From positions 1 to 47,790 of the forward strand of contig CAZMGG010000031.1 in the NCBI GenBank assembly GCA_964565715.1: DNA of 47,790 bases. The letters are read 5' to 3'. The notes beneath the pieces were generated by a model that saw only the letters and a list, made by a program, of their open reading frames with translations, did not search any database and was not told the origin of the DNA. The position numbers were made by a program, and so were the translations under genes. Of this stretch, positions 28,722 through 36,476 are shown in pieces (position 1 is the stretch's first letter; every line of letters starts with the position of its first letter). The DNA comes from CAZMGG01 sp964565715 (lineage in GTDB: Bacteria > Planctomycetota > UBA1135 > UBA2386).

Positions 28722-29456
28722 TCACGAGACCCAGGTGCCGATGTCCTCGCCCTTCACCGCGCGCTGCATGTTGCCGGACTGGAACATGTCGAACACCATG
28801 ATCGGCATGGCGTTCTCCATGCACAGGGTGAAGGCGGTGCGGTCCATGACCTGCAGGTCCTGGTCCAGGGCCTCCTGGAAGGACAGCCGGGGCAGCTTGC
28901 GCGCCGCCGGGTCCTTCTTCGGATCGGCGGTGTAGACCCCGTCCACCTTGGTGGCCTTGAAGATGGCATCGACGCCCAGCTCGGTGGCGCGCAGCGCCGC
29001 CGCGGTGTCGGTGGTGAAGTAGGGGTTGCCGGTGCCGCCGGCCAGGATCGCGACGCGGCCCTTCTCCAGGTGCCGGATCACCCGCCGGCGGATGTAGGGC
29101 TCCATCAGCGCCGCCATCTCGAAGGCGCAGGCCGCCCGGGTCGGCGTGCCGGCGCGCTCCAGGGCGTCCTGCAGGGCCAGCGCGTTGATGGCCGTGGCCA
29201 GCATGCCCATGTGGTCGGCGGTGGCGCGGTTGGTGCCGCGCCGGGCGAACTCGGCGCCGCGCAGCAGGTTGCCGCCGCCCACCACCACCGCCACCTCGAC
29301 GCCCAGCCGATGCACCAGGGCGATCTCCTCGGCCACCTGCGCGACCACGTCCGGCGCGACGCCGGCGCCGCCCTGGCCGAGGCTCTCGCCGCTGATCTTC
29401 AGCAGCACCCGCTTGATCGCGGTCGGGATCCTGCCGGAGCCGGGCTTCGGGGCCAT
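28722..29456 (-). CDS. pyrH: UMP kinase
   Basis: PyrH phosphorylates UMP to UDP; it belongs to the amino-acid-kinase fold. The 244-residue product has RVLLKISGESLGQGG near the start, VAVVVGGGNLLRG, the effector-binding-type segment RATADHMGMLATAINALALQ, VAILAGGTGNPYFTTDTAAALRA and VDGVYTADPKKDP. Length and order are normal. It follows tsf by 13 bases and continues the translation operon. Bacterial UMP kinases are often activated by GTP and inhibited by UTP; no special feature here tells which applies. Confidence 0.96.
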   Translation of the reverse strand: MAPKPGSGRIPTAIKRVLLKISGESLGQGGAGVAPDVVAQVAEEIALVHRLGVEVAVVVGGGNLLRGAEFARRGTNRATADHMGMLATAINALALQDALERAGTPTRAACAFEMAALMEPYIRRRVIRHLEKGRVAILAGGTGNPYFTTDTAAALRATELGVDAIFKATKVDGVYTADPKKDPAARKLPRLSFQEALDQDLQVMDRTAFTLCMENAMPIMVFDMFQSGNMQRAVKGEDIGTWVS

Positions 29457-29469
29457 GGCGGTGTCCGGC

Positions 29470-30072
29470 TCAGACGCCCAGTTCGAGGCGATGGAAGCGC
29501 CGGACCACCAGGTTCTCGCCGATCTTGCCCACCAGGGTGGCGCGGACCTGCTCGACAGTCTTGCTGTCGTCCAGCACGTAGGGCATGTCCATCAGGCACT
29601 TGGTGGCGAGCCACTTGTCCATGCGGCCCTCGACGGCCTTGTCGACCATCTCCTGGGGCTTGCCCTTCATCTGCTCGCGGGCCTGCTCGAGCTGGAAGTT
29701 GCGCTCCTTCTCCACCACCGCCTGGTCGAGCGAGTTGCGATCCAGGAACAGCGGCGTGTAGGCGCAGATCGTCATGCAGACGCCCTTGCCGAAGGCCTGG
29801 AACTCCTCGTTGCGGGCGACGAAGTCGGTCTCGCAGGCGATCTCGACCAGCACGCCGATCTTGCCGTTGTGGTGCACGTAGCTGAACACGGCGCCCTCGG
29901 CGACATCGCGCGAGGCGGCCTTGTCGGCCATCTGCTTGCCCCTCTTGCGCAGCCAGTCCTTCGACTTGTCGAAGTCGCCACCGCACTCCTTGAGGGCGGC
30001 CTTGCAGTCCATCATCGGGGCACCGGTCTGCCGGCGCAGTTCCATCACGGTCTTGGCATCGATTTCGGTCAT
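29470..30072 (-). CDS. tsf: translation elongation factor Ts (short form)
   Basis: EF-Ts exchanges GDP for GTP on EF-Tu. The 200-residue product has the N-terminal UBA-like region VMELRRQTGAPMMDCKAALKECGGDFDKSKDWLR, and the core with VFSYVHHNGKIGVLVEIACETDFVARNEEF, the contact that enters EF-Tu. It is of the short type (about 200 residues), lacking the longer second core subdomain seen in E. coli EF-Ts (about 280). The start is well marked by GAGAGGA 6 bases upstream. It stands between rpsB and pyrH, the usual order. Confidence 0.96.
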   Translation of the reverse strand: MTEIDAKTVMELRRQTGAPMMDCKAALKECGGDFDKSKDWLRKRGKQMADKAASRDVAEGAVFSYVHHNGKIGVLVEIACETDFVARNEEFQAFGKGVCMTICAYTPLFLDRNSLDQAVVEKERNFQLEQAREQMKGKPQEMVDKAVEGRMDKWLATKCLMDMPYVLDDSKTVEQVRATLVGKIGENLVVRRFHRLELGV

Positions 30073-30162
30073 GGTCGTTCCTCTCTGGGCGACGGGGCGC
30101 GCCAGGCCTGGAGACCGGCGCGCCCCATCGACTGGTTCGTTCTGGTGACTTCGTGGACCAGG

Positions 30163-31197
30163 CTACTCGGCGGTGCCGCCGTCGCCGCCACCACCACCCG
30201 CACCGCTGTCACCGCCGCCACCGGCGTCGGTGCCACCGGTCTGCGGACCCGCCTCGGCATCGGAGCCGAACGAGATCGAGTCGGCGTGGCCGCCCGCCCG
30301 GTCGGCGAACCGACCCGACGACTGCCGGCCGCTGCCGCCGCGACGGGGGCCGCCACGGCCACCGCCACCGGGGCCGCCGCCGCCACCACCGCCACGCGGA
30401 CCGCCGCGACCACCGCGCGGGCCCGACGGCGCGTCCTGGCGCCGGCCGCTGGCCTGCCGGTTGCGCGGATCCTCGGCGGCCTGGCGCTGGGCCTCCTTCA
30501 GCGTGGTCTCGTCGATGTCCTTGCGGCCCTCGACCACCGCCTCGCTCAGCTTCTGCAGCACCAGCTGCACCGAGCTCATCGCGTCGTCGTTGGCCGGGAT
30601 CACGATGTCGGCCAGGTCGGGATCGCAATCCGTGTCGAGGATGCAGATCACCGGCACGTTCATCTTGGCCGCCTCCTTGACCGCGATCTCCTCGCGGCGC
30701 GGATCGACCACGACGATCGCGCTGGGCAGGCCGTGCAGCATGCGCACGCCCTCCAGGTTGCGGCGGATGCGCTTCATCTCGCGCCGCATGGTCGCCTGGG
30801 CCTTCTTCTTGTGCTTGTCGAGGGAACCGTCGGCCTCCATCTGCTCCAGCTCGATCAGCCGCTGCAGCCGCTCGCGCACCGTGGCGAAGTTGGTCAGCGT
30901 GCCGCCGATCCACCGCTCGGTGATCGCCGGCATGCCGCACTTCTGGGCCTCGGACTCCACCACCGCCCGGATCTGCCGCTTGGTGCCGAGGAACATCACC
31001 TGGGCGCCGGTCTTGGCCAGGCTGCGCAGGAAGTGGCACGCCTGGTAGAGACCGCGGATCGTCTCCTCCAGGTTGAGCACGTGGATCTTGTGCCGCTTGC
31101 CGTGGATGTACGGCTTCATCTTCGGGTTCCAGCGGCTGGCCTGGTGGCCGTAGTGGACACCCGCGTCGATCAGCTCTTGCGCGGTAACGAGAGGCAC
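30163..31197 (-). CDS. rpsB: 30S ribosomal protein S2 with a long Gly/Arg-rich C-terminal extension
   Basis: S2 sits on the back of the 30S subunit and is needed for binding of S1. The N-terminal ~235 residues are a normal S2 domain: AGVHYGHQASRWNPKMKPYI, GTKRQIRAVVESEA, ERWIGGTLTNF, PSAIVVVDPRREEIAVKEA and PVICILDTDCDPD. The product then continues for about 110 residues rich in Gly, Arg, Asp and Ser (RGG and GGG runs, ending GGGGDGGTAE), a low-complexity tail likely disordered. A GTG start at 31197 is used, with AAGGAG 11 bases upstream. It heads the rpsB-tsf-pyrH-frr operon behind a good promoter. Confidence 0.95.
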   Translation of the reverse strand: MPLVTAQELIDAGVHYGHQASRWNPKMKPYIHGKRHKIHVLNLEETIRGLYQACHFLRSLAKTGAQVMFLGTKRQIRAVVESEAQKCGMPAITERWIGGTLTNFATVRERLQRLIELEQMEADGSLDKHKKKAQATMRREMKRIRRNLEGVRMLHGLPSAIVVVDPRREEIAVKEAAKMNVPVICILDTDCDPDLADIVIPANDDAMSSVQLVLQKLSEAVVEGRKDIDETTLKEAQRQAAEDPRNRQASGRRQDAPSGPRGGRGGPRGGGGGGGPGGGGRGGPRRGGSGRQSSGRFADRAGGHADSISFGSDAEAGPQTGGTDAGGGGDSGAGGGGGDGGTAE

Positions 31198-31271
31198 GTT
31201 CGGAAGGTCTCCTTGGCCCGGCGGGACGCCGGAGCCGGGTCGGATGAGCGGTCGGAAATCGGCTCGACAGT

Positions 31272-31287
31272 CAGACTCGGCAGTCTG
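31272..31287 (-). promoter_or_regulatory. hairpin at the start of the rpsB leader
   Basis: A perfect 6-bp stem (31272-31277 with 31282-31287, loop of 4 bases) lies just downstream of the predicted -10 element of the rpsB promoter. The mRNA would begin with or near this hairpin. It could protect the transcript or serve in control by ribosomal protein; this is inference. Confidence 0.4.
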
Positions 31288-31297
31288 AGGGCGGGGG

Positions 31298-31325
31298 ATT
31301 CTAGGAATCGATCGGGCCGGGTCAA
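31298..31325 (-). promoter_or_regulatory. sigma-70-type promoter of the rpsB operon
   Basis: On the minus strand, TTGACC (31320-31325) and TAGAAT (31298-31303), separated by 16 bases, each match 5 of 6 positions of the consensus -35 and -10 boxes. Transcription would start near 31290, giving a leader of about 90 bases before the GTG of rpsB. Confidence 0.65.
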
Positions 31326-31607
31326 GCGCGCCGTCCCACTCCCGTCACCGCCCGCCGCTCCGTCCGGGCCCGGGGGGCACGAGGGGGAATGGACTTTTGC
31401 GAACGGCCACCTAGACTCCGCGCACCCTCCAACCCCTCTGGACGGGAGCGGAAGCCAGCCGGGTGGGCGGACCCGGCCGGATCGCCCTTCCCTCCCCGCC
31501 GCTGCTCCGCAATCGCCGTTTTCGTGCCCGACAAGTCGCTCCAGCTAGCCCCCGGGAAGTCCACGCCCCCCTCTTCCCTCGCCCGGCGCAGGCATGAGAA
31601 TGCCGCC
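31326..31607. other. intergenic region between the rpsB promoter and the diguanylate cyclase gene
   Basis: With the rpsB leader, this forms a non-coding stretch of about 410 bases between two divergent genes. A weak TAGACT near 31413 could serve as a -10 box for the plus-strand gene, but no matching -35 is visible. I see no further gene or RNA. Confidence 0.5.
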
Positions 31608-32627
31608 ATGCCGTCCGGAGGCGCCGAACCGACGCCCCCCGCCACCCCCAGTCGGCGGGTCTACCTGCTCAACCACGCCCGGGACCCGCTCGGCGACGTG
31701 CTGGCGGCCATGCTTCGCGCCGGCTTCGACGCCACCGAAGCCGGCTCGCTGGCGGAGAGCTCGCGGCTGCTGGCCGAGGCCCGGCCCGACGCGGCGGTCC
31801 TCAATCCCCTCGTGCTCGCCTCCGGTGGCGTCGAACTCGAACTGCTGGCCAACCTGCAGCGCGACGACGATCCGGTGCCGGTGATCCTGCTGGTGGAGGA
31901 CCTGGCGGCGATCGAGGCCGCCCGCCAGCTGCAGCTGCCGCTGCTCGACTTCCTGATCCGCCCCCATTCGCCCCAGGAGTGCGTGCACCGCGTCGAGCTG
32001 GCCCTGGCGATGCGCCAGCGCTTCCGTCAGCTCCACTCCCGCGCCCGCTACCTGGAGGGCCAGGTCAGCGTCGACTTCAAGACCGGCCTGATCAGTGAGC
32101 TCTACTTCAAGCGCATCCTGCAGCTCGAGTGCAAGCGCGCCCAGCGCCACCAGAACCCGCTGTCGCTGATGCTGCTCGACGTCGACAACTTCAAGGGCGT
32201 CAACGACACCACCGAGTACGCCTTCGGCGACGAGGTGCTGCGCAAGGTCGGCGAGGCGCTCAAGCAGAACGTGCGCGAGACCGACTTCGCGGCGCGCATG
32301 GGCGGCGACGAGTTCTGCGTGCTGCTGCCGCAGACCACCCCGGCCGAGGCGGTGCAGACCGCGCTGCGCATCCGCCAGCGGGTCTCGGGCATGACCATCA
32401 GCAGCGGCGGCTACAGCCGCCAGGTCACCGTCTCGATCGGCATCGACAGCTTCGACGGCCGCTCGCCGGGCTCGATCGACCACCTGCGCCGCAACGCCAA
32501 CAAGGCCCTGCAGGAGGCCAAGCGGCGCGGCAAGAACCAGGTCTGGCTGCACGCCGGCGGCGAGGCGCCGGGGACCGACGCCGGCGAGGCCGACGAACCG
32601 GAAGCCACCAGCAACGCGGGCTCCTAG
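31608..32627 (+). CDS. diguanylate cyclase with a degenerate receiver domain
   Basis: The 339-residue product has an N-terminal CheY-like domain (about residues 15-135), where the usual phospho-acceptor aspartate site reads AVLNPLVL, with Asn instead of Asp. A GGDEF domain follows (about 165-310). The catalytic motif MGGDEF is intact, and RETD lies five residues before it, matching the RxxD inhibitory site; SLMLLDVDNFKGVND is the metal-binding strand. It should therefore make c-di-GMP from GTP with feedback control, but the receiver is probably not phosphorylated. The ATG at 31608 is the best start. It is divergent from the rpsB operon and converges on the DUF502 gene. Confidence 0.9.
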   Translation: MPSGGAEPTPPATPSRRVYLLNHARDPLGDVLAAMLRAGFDATEAGSLAESSRLLAEARPDAAVLNPLVLASGGVELELLANLQRDDDPVPVILLVEDLAAIEAARQLQLPLLDFLIRPHSPQECVHRVELALAMRQRFRQLHSRARYLEGQVSVDFKTGLISELYFKRILQLECKRAQRHQNPLSLMLLDVDNFKGVNDTTEYAFGDEVLRKVGEALKQNVRETDFAARMGGDEFCVLLPQTTPAEAVQTALRIRQRVSGMTISSGGYSRQVTVSIGIDSFDGRSPGSIDHLRRNANKALQEAKRRGKNQVWLHAGGEAPGTDAGEADEPEATSNAGS

Positions 32628-32654
32628 CCCCCACCCGCGGGCCTCACCCTCGCC

Positions 32655-33227
32655 TCACCGCTCCGGCGCGCCGAGCGGGGCCTTGCCCAGCGACACCAGG
32701 GCCCGCAGCGCGTCGGCGGCGCGGACGTCGATCGGCACCAGGCGTTCCTTCGGCACCAGCAGCAACCGGCCGTTGCCCGGGTTCGGCGAGCCCGGCACGA
32801 ACACCGTGGCGCGCACGGCGCCGCCCGCCACCGTGGTCTCACCCGTGACCAGCCCGACCTCGTGGCCGCCGTCGGCCTCCACCAGCACGACGCCGCGGAA
32901 GAAGCGGTCGCGGCTGGTGTCGTAGCCGAGCACCTCCTTCAGGCTCTGGTACAGCTCGCCCAGCAGCGGCAGCCGCTCCAGCAACCGGTCCATCCGCCGC
33001 CACAGGAAGCGGCCGACGAACGTGGTCACGCACAGCCCGACCAGATACACGGCCAGCAGCGCCAGCAGGAGCCCCAGGCCGGGCACGTAGAAGGGCTGCT
33101 CCCGCAGCCAGGACCCCGACAACGTCGCCTCCAGCCAGACGATCGAGACGGCAGCGCCGCCGATCGGCAGCAGGGCGACGAGACCGGCGAGCAGACAACG
33201 GGTGACGTGGCTGGACGGCGATGCCAT
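32655..33227 (-). CDS. DUF502 family membrane protein
   Basis: The 190-residue product has two hydrophobic segments: about residues 10-30 (CLLAGLVALLPIGGAAVSIVWL) and 48-72 (VPGLGLLLALLAVYLVGLCVTTFVG). A soluble C-terminal part follows with the DUF502 features LPLLGELYQSLKEVLGY, VVLVEADGGHEVGLVTG and VFVPGSPNPGNGRLLLVPKERLVPI. Members of this family are widespread membrane proteins of unknown function. It lies 28 bases from the end of the methyltransferase gene upstream on the same strand and may be cotranscribed with it. It converges on the diguanylate cyclase gene. Confidence 0.85.
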   Translation of the reverse strand: MASPSSHVTRCLLAGLVALLPIGGAAVSIVWLEATLSGSWLREQPFYVPGLGLLLALLAVYLVGLCVTTFVGRFLWRRMDRLLERLPLLGELYQSLKEVLGYDTSRDRFFRGVVLVEADGGHEVGLVTGETTVAGGAVRATVFVPGSPNPGNGRLLLVPKERLVPIDVRAADALRALVSLGKAPLGAPER

Positions 33228-33255
33228 GGCGGAAGGCTAGCCCGCCGGCGCCCCC

Positions 33256-34134
33256 TCAGGCCACCTTCGCCCGCGCCTGCACGAAGCTGTACCAGAACAC
33301 CGCGTTGGGGTCGCGGCCGACCCGCGCCAGTTCCGCCTGCATGCCGGCCACCACCTGCCCGGAGACCTTGCCGGCCTTCTGCAGCGCCGGCGCGCCGCTC
33401 AGCAGCAGCTCGCTCCAGTAGGCCAGGAACTCGGCGCGTTCCCCCGGGGTGCGGTTGTCGAAGTGGAAGGTCTTCACCTCGGTGCGCACGTCGGCACAGC
33501 CCACCGCCTGCAGCAGGTTGCCCAGCTTGGCGCCGACGAACGGATCGCCGCCCAGCTCGAGCTGGGTGTCGTTGAACGCCATCCAGAACTGCAGCGTGTT
33601 GGGGCTGTACGGATCCAGGAAGAACGTGGCGTTCTGCACCTCGGTGACCACCACCGGCGCGCCCGGCCGCAGCACCCGCCGCACCTCGCCCAGGGTGCGC
33701 AGCGGGTCCTCGACGTGCTCGAGGATCCAGCACAGGAAGGCGCCATCGAACCGGCCGGCGGCGAACGGCAGCGTCTCCGCCACCCCTTCCTGCAGCACGT
33801 AGCGCCCGCGCGCCCAGGTCCGCGCGCCCAGATGCCGCCGCGCCCGCGTCAGGTTCCGGCGGCTGCGGTCGACGCCGGTGACGTGCAGGTCCGGGAAGCG
33901 GCGCAGCAGGATCTCGGTCTGCGCGCCCACCCCGCAGCCGACCTCCAGCAGCGCGCGGCAGCGCCGGAACGGCAGGCGGTCGTGCACCGCGTCCTCCAGG
34001 AACCGCGCCTGGTGGTAGAGGCGGTCCTGCTCGTGGACGGTGAAGCCGTGCAGGTAGCCGTGGCGCGGCGGATGGGTCTTCGGCGGCGTCTTCGACTTCG
34101 GCTTCGGTTTCGGCTTCGGTTTCGGCTTCGGCAT
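33256..34134 (-). CDS. class I SAM-dependent methyltransferase with Lys/Pro N-terminal repeat
   Basis: The 292-residue product starts with a Lys-Pro repeat (MPKPKPKPKPKPKSK) before a standard Rossmann methyltransferase: ALLEVGCGVGAQTEILL (motif I), VTGVDRSRRNLTRARRHL (acidic strand), GAFLCWILEHVEDPL (motif II) and VRRVLRPGAPVVVTEV. The Lys/Pro repeat is encoded by near-identical 12-base DNA units. It probably gives a flexible basic tail that could bind nucleic acid or membrane; no evidence decides. The ATG at 34134 is the first plausible start. It is followed by the DUF502 gene. Substrate unknown. Confidence 0.85.
   Translation of the reverse strand: MPKPKPKPKPKPKSKTPPKTHPPRHGYLHGFTVHEQDRLYHQARFLEDAVHDRLPFRRCRALLEVGCGVGAQTEILLRRFPDLHVTGVDRSRRNLTRARRHLGARTWARGRYVLQEGVAETLPFAAGRFDGAFLCWILEHVEDPLRTLGEVRRVLRPGAPVVVTEVQNATFFLDPYSPNTLQFWMAFNDTQLELGGDPFVGAKLGNLLQAVGCADVRTEVKTFHFDNRTPGERAEFLAYWSELLLSGAPALQKAGKVSGQVVAGMQAELARVGRDPNAVFWYSFVQARAKVA
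34097..34131. repeat. 12-base tandem repeat at the start of the methyltransferase gene
   Basis: Nearly three copies of TTCGGCTTCGGT run in frame and encode the Lys-Pro repeat of the protein on the minus strand. Six-base sub-units are visible. Confidence 0.9.
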
Positions 34135-34219
34135 GGCGCGATCGTGGCCGCCGGGCCGATCGCCGGCAAGCGCAGCCCAGGGAGGCCGCCGCGACTCATG
34201 GCGCGACGATGCGAGCCAG

Positions 34220-34585
34220 TCAGGGTCGTGCCCCGGTGTCATCCGGGGGACGGCGCTCGCGCACCTCCAGTCCGGTCGCCGCGTACTCAGCAACCGTCAC
34301 GACACCCTCACCTGGCTCGTACCACGTGACATCGTCTGGCAGCTCCGATTCGCGACGGCCCGACTCGCCGACGTCGAACACGCTGGCCACGACAATCGAG
34401 TCCCCCGCGACCCCCCAGAGCAGGTGGTTCAGGCGCCTCGACACTGCCACGCAGATGCCCGAGGGAACGTGGAAGGCATGCACCGCCAGGAAGGGCCCCA
34501 GTTCCGGATCCGCAGCGTCGATCATCGCCACTCGGAACGGACAGCGGTCACCATGCAGACGCCGCAGAACGCGGTCGCGGGTCAT
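34220..34585 (-). CDS. unknown protein overlapping the HEPN-domain gene
   Basis: I do not recognise this 121-residue protein. It starts MTRDRVLRRLHGDRCPFRVAM, has a central hydrophobic-polar stretch with VHAFHVPSGICVAVSRRLNHLLWG and VAGDSIVVASVFDVGES, and ends in a charged tail. No GSx..DxD nucleotidyltransferase motif is present, so it is not the usual MNT partner of HEPN proteins. The ATG at 34585 overlaps the stop of the HEPN gene by 4 bases (ATGA, 34582-34585), so translation is coupled and the two form a cassette. Base composition over the pair looks less GC-rich than the surroundings. A role as antitoxin, immunity protein or partner is a guess from the arrangement. Confidence 0.65.
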   Translation of the reverse strand: MTRDRVLRRLHGDRCPFRVAMIDAADPELGPFLAVHAFHVPSGICVAVSRRLNHLLWGVAGDSIVVASVFDVGESGRRESELPDDVTWYEPGEGVVTVAEYAATGLEVRERRPPDDTGARP

Positions 34586-34953
34586 CCCTGACCCTCGATC
34601 CCGAGCCAGGCGCAGGTACCAAGGTGCTGCTCCATCAACTGACGCGCCGTCCGTTCGGTGACTCCGCCGGCGGCGTAGTCGGCCTTGCGCCGCCACCCAT
34701 AGAGATCCTGCAGTTCGCTACCCAGGCCGGCACGAAGCTGATCGGCACTCCGCCAGACCTCGCCATGATTGTCGATCCTGCAGGCCCTGCCCAGTTCGAG
34801 CAGTCGGGCAATGACGGCCTGGAAGCATGCGTAGTAGAGCCTCGACACTGCCGGCATCGGCAGGCAGGGTGAACGAGCCGAGAGCAGGCTGGCCGCCTTG
34901 GCATTCTGCCGGGCGCGCTCGCGCCACGGCTCGGGATTGCGATCTGGCTTCAT
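34582..34953 (-). CDS. HEPN-domain protein (UPF0332-like)
   Basis: HEPN domains are small alpha-helical modules in toxin-antitoxin and anti-phage systems, often paired with nucleotidyltransferases; many are RNases. This 123-residue protein matches the UPF0332-like branch: an N-terminal basic helix (NPEPWRERARQNAKAASLL), then SRLYYACFQAVIARLLELG (residues 38-55), His63 in NHGEVW, and LYGWRRKADYAAGGVTERTARQLM (about 85-107). The RX4-6H motif of RNase HEPN toxins is not visible; the R-R-K-A-D-Y pattern is what the non-catalytic or nucleotide-binding branch shows. It overlaps the next gene by 4 bases. The pair may have arrived by transfer. Confidence 0.75.
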   Translation of the reverse strand: MKPDRNPEPWRERARQNAKAASLLSARSPCLPMPAVSRLYYACFQAVIARLLELGRACRIDNHGEVWRSADQLRAGLGSELQDLYGWRRKADYAAGGVTERTARQLMEQHLGTCAWLGIEGQG

Positions 34954-35027
34954 CTTCCGGTCCGGAGGCTATCCCCGGCCATGCCGCTGGCAACCCCTGG
35001 CCGCCGGACCCGAGCCGGACAAGCCGG

Positions 35028-35609
35028 CTACCGCCGGACCGCCGCGGCGACCTGCAGCGCCAGCACCGCCGGCTCCACCTTCAGCCCCTCGTGCCGGAAC
35101 GCCTCGCGGCCGTCGCCATCCAGCACCACCAGCAGGTTGCTGTGGCTGAAGTCGCCGCCCTCCACCTCCGTGTAGCGGAAGCCGAGCGCCGCGGCGAACT
35201 CGCGCACCGCGTCGGCGCCGCCGTGCAGCAGGTGCCAGCGCTGCGGATCGAGCCCCTCGCGCCGGCCATAGGCCGCCAGCACCGCCGGCTGGTCGCGGGC
35301 GACGTCCATGCTGATCAGCAGGAACTCGACGTGGTCCCGGGCCGCCGCCGGCAGCGCCGCGTCGATCGCCTTCAGGTTCTGCACCATGACCGGGCACGCG
35401 TACGGGCAATGGGTGAACACCATCGCCGCCACCTGCACGCGGCCCTGCAGGTCCGGCAGCCGCAGCGGACGGTCCTGCTGGTCGCGGAAGGCGTGGTCCA
35501 GGTGGTAGATCGAGGTGTCGGGCAGGCCCGGCGCGCGGGCCTTGGCGCTCGGCGCTTCGCCGCCGCAGGCAGACAACAGGCACAGACCCCACGACAACGC
35601 AGCTCTCAT
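35028..35609 (-). CDS. Sco-family copper chaperone lipoprotein
   Basis: Sco proteins deliver copper to, or reduce disulfides in, copper enzymes outside the cytoplasm. The 193-residue product has a lipobox (LCLLSACGG, Cys near residue 15) and a thioredoxin-like fold with the copper-binding motif FTHCPYACPVM (CxxxC). The conserved His lies in GGDFSHSNLLVVLDGDG, and VEFLLISMDVARD matches the family core. It is the last gene of the nirK operon; its ATG overlaps the nirV-like stop by 4 bases (ATGA). The likely role is loading copper into NirK, though a terminal oxidase could also be the client. Copper ligands are intact. Confidence 0.9.
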   Translation of the reverse strand: MRAALSWGLCLLSACGGEAPSAKARAPGLPDTSIYHLDHAFRDQQDRPLRLPDLQGRVQVAAMVFTHCPYACPVMVQNLKAIDAALPAAARDHVEFLLISMDVARDQPAVLAAYGRREGLDPQRWHLLHGGADAVREFAAALGFRYTEVEGGDFSHSNLLVVLDGDGREAFRHEGLKVEPAVLALQVAAAVRR

Positions 35610-36466
35610 CGTTCCTCCTGCCGGGCCGCCAGGTCCTGGGCGCAGCGGAAGCCCAGGTTGCGGCCGCAGTACTGGGCCCGCAGGCTGGCGCGGAAGGCCA
35701 ACCGCATGAACGCGGCGTAGTCCTCCGGCCGCGCCGCGCCGACGGCGCCGGCACCGCAGAACAGGCCCCGTTCCAGGTCGGAATCGCCGCGCGCGTCGCC
35801 GGTGACCATCGCCGTCTGGTAGTCCTCGACCCATTCCCAGACGAGGCCGTGCAGGTCGCGCAGGCCGGCGGTGTTGGGCACGCCCTGGCCGACGGGGCCG
35901 GGGCCATCGCGGCTGGCGCGGGAGTACCACTCCAGGATCTGCCGGGTCAGGTCGACGGTGGGATCCTCGGCCGGCAGCGCCGCCGCCACCTCCCATTCGG
36001 CGGTGGTCGGCAGGCGCCGGCCGACCGAGCGGGCGTAGGCCCGCGCGGCGAACCAGGACACGCCGGTCACCGGCCGGTCGCCGCGTCCGGCGCCGTGGTC
36101 GAGGTCGCCGGGCCAGTCGGCCAGGTAGGTCGAGTCGGCGAACAGGCGCTTCACCTGACTGCGCCGCCATTCCGGATGCCGGCCGACGAAGGCCAGGAAC
36201 TGCGCGTTGGTCACCGCCGTGGCGTCGAGCCGGAACGCCGCCACCGGGATCTCCTTCGGCGCGTCGCGGCCCGGGAACAGCGGCCGGAAGACGCCGGCGG
36301 GCACGTCCTGCATGGGGCCCGGCACGGCGTCGCCGATCGTCACCGGCACGGCGGGTGCCGGCGGCGCCGCCACCGGTGCCGGCGGCGCCGGCGGCCGGTC
36401 GCCGCCGCAACCGGCCAGCAAGGCACCCACGGTCAGCAACGGCCAACAGCGTCGGTGCAGGTTCAT
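35606..36466 (-). CDS. NirV-like formylglycine-generating-enzyme family lipoprotein
   Basis: NirV-like proteins of the SUMF1/FGE-sulfatase fold are often encoded beside nirK; their function is not established. The 286-residue product has a lipobox (TVGALLAGCGGD) and a Pro/Ala linker. The FGE-type domain follows: VPAGVFRP, DATAVTNAQFLAFV, RPVTGVSWFAARAYARSVGRRLPTTAEWEVAA, DLHGLVWEWVEDY and QYCGRNLGFRCAQ. Whether it carries the copper-binding cysteines of true formylglycine-generating enzymes was not settled by eye. It is coupled to the Sco gene and starts 10 bases after the cytochrome c gene stop. Confidence 0.88.
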   Translation of the reverse strand: MNLHRRCWPLLTVGALLAGCGGDRPPAPPAPVAAPPAPAVPVTIGDAVPGPMQDVPAGVFRPLFPGRDAPKEIPVAAFRLDATAVTNAQFLAFVGRHPEWRRSQVKRLFADSTYLADWPGDLDHGAGRGDRPVTGVSWFAARAYARSVGRRLPTTAEWEVAAALPAEDPTVDLTRQILEWYSRASRDGPGPVGQGVPNTAGLRDLHGLVWEWVEDYQTAMVTGDARGDSDLERGLFCGAGAVGAARPEDYAAFMRLAFRASLRAQYCGRNLGFRCAQDLAARQEER

Positions 36467-36476
36467 GCGGAGAAGC

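Noticed and set aside
34220..34585. MNT nucleotidyltransferase antitoxin
   Set aside because: The GS...DxD motif is missing.
34582..34953. Classical catalytic HEPN RNase toxin
   Set aside because: The RX4-6H motif is not visible; the protein looks like the UPF0332 branch.
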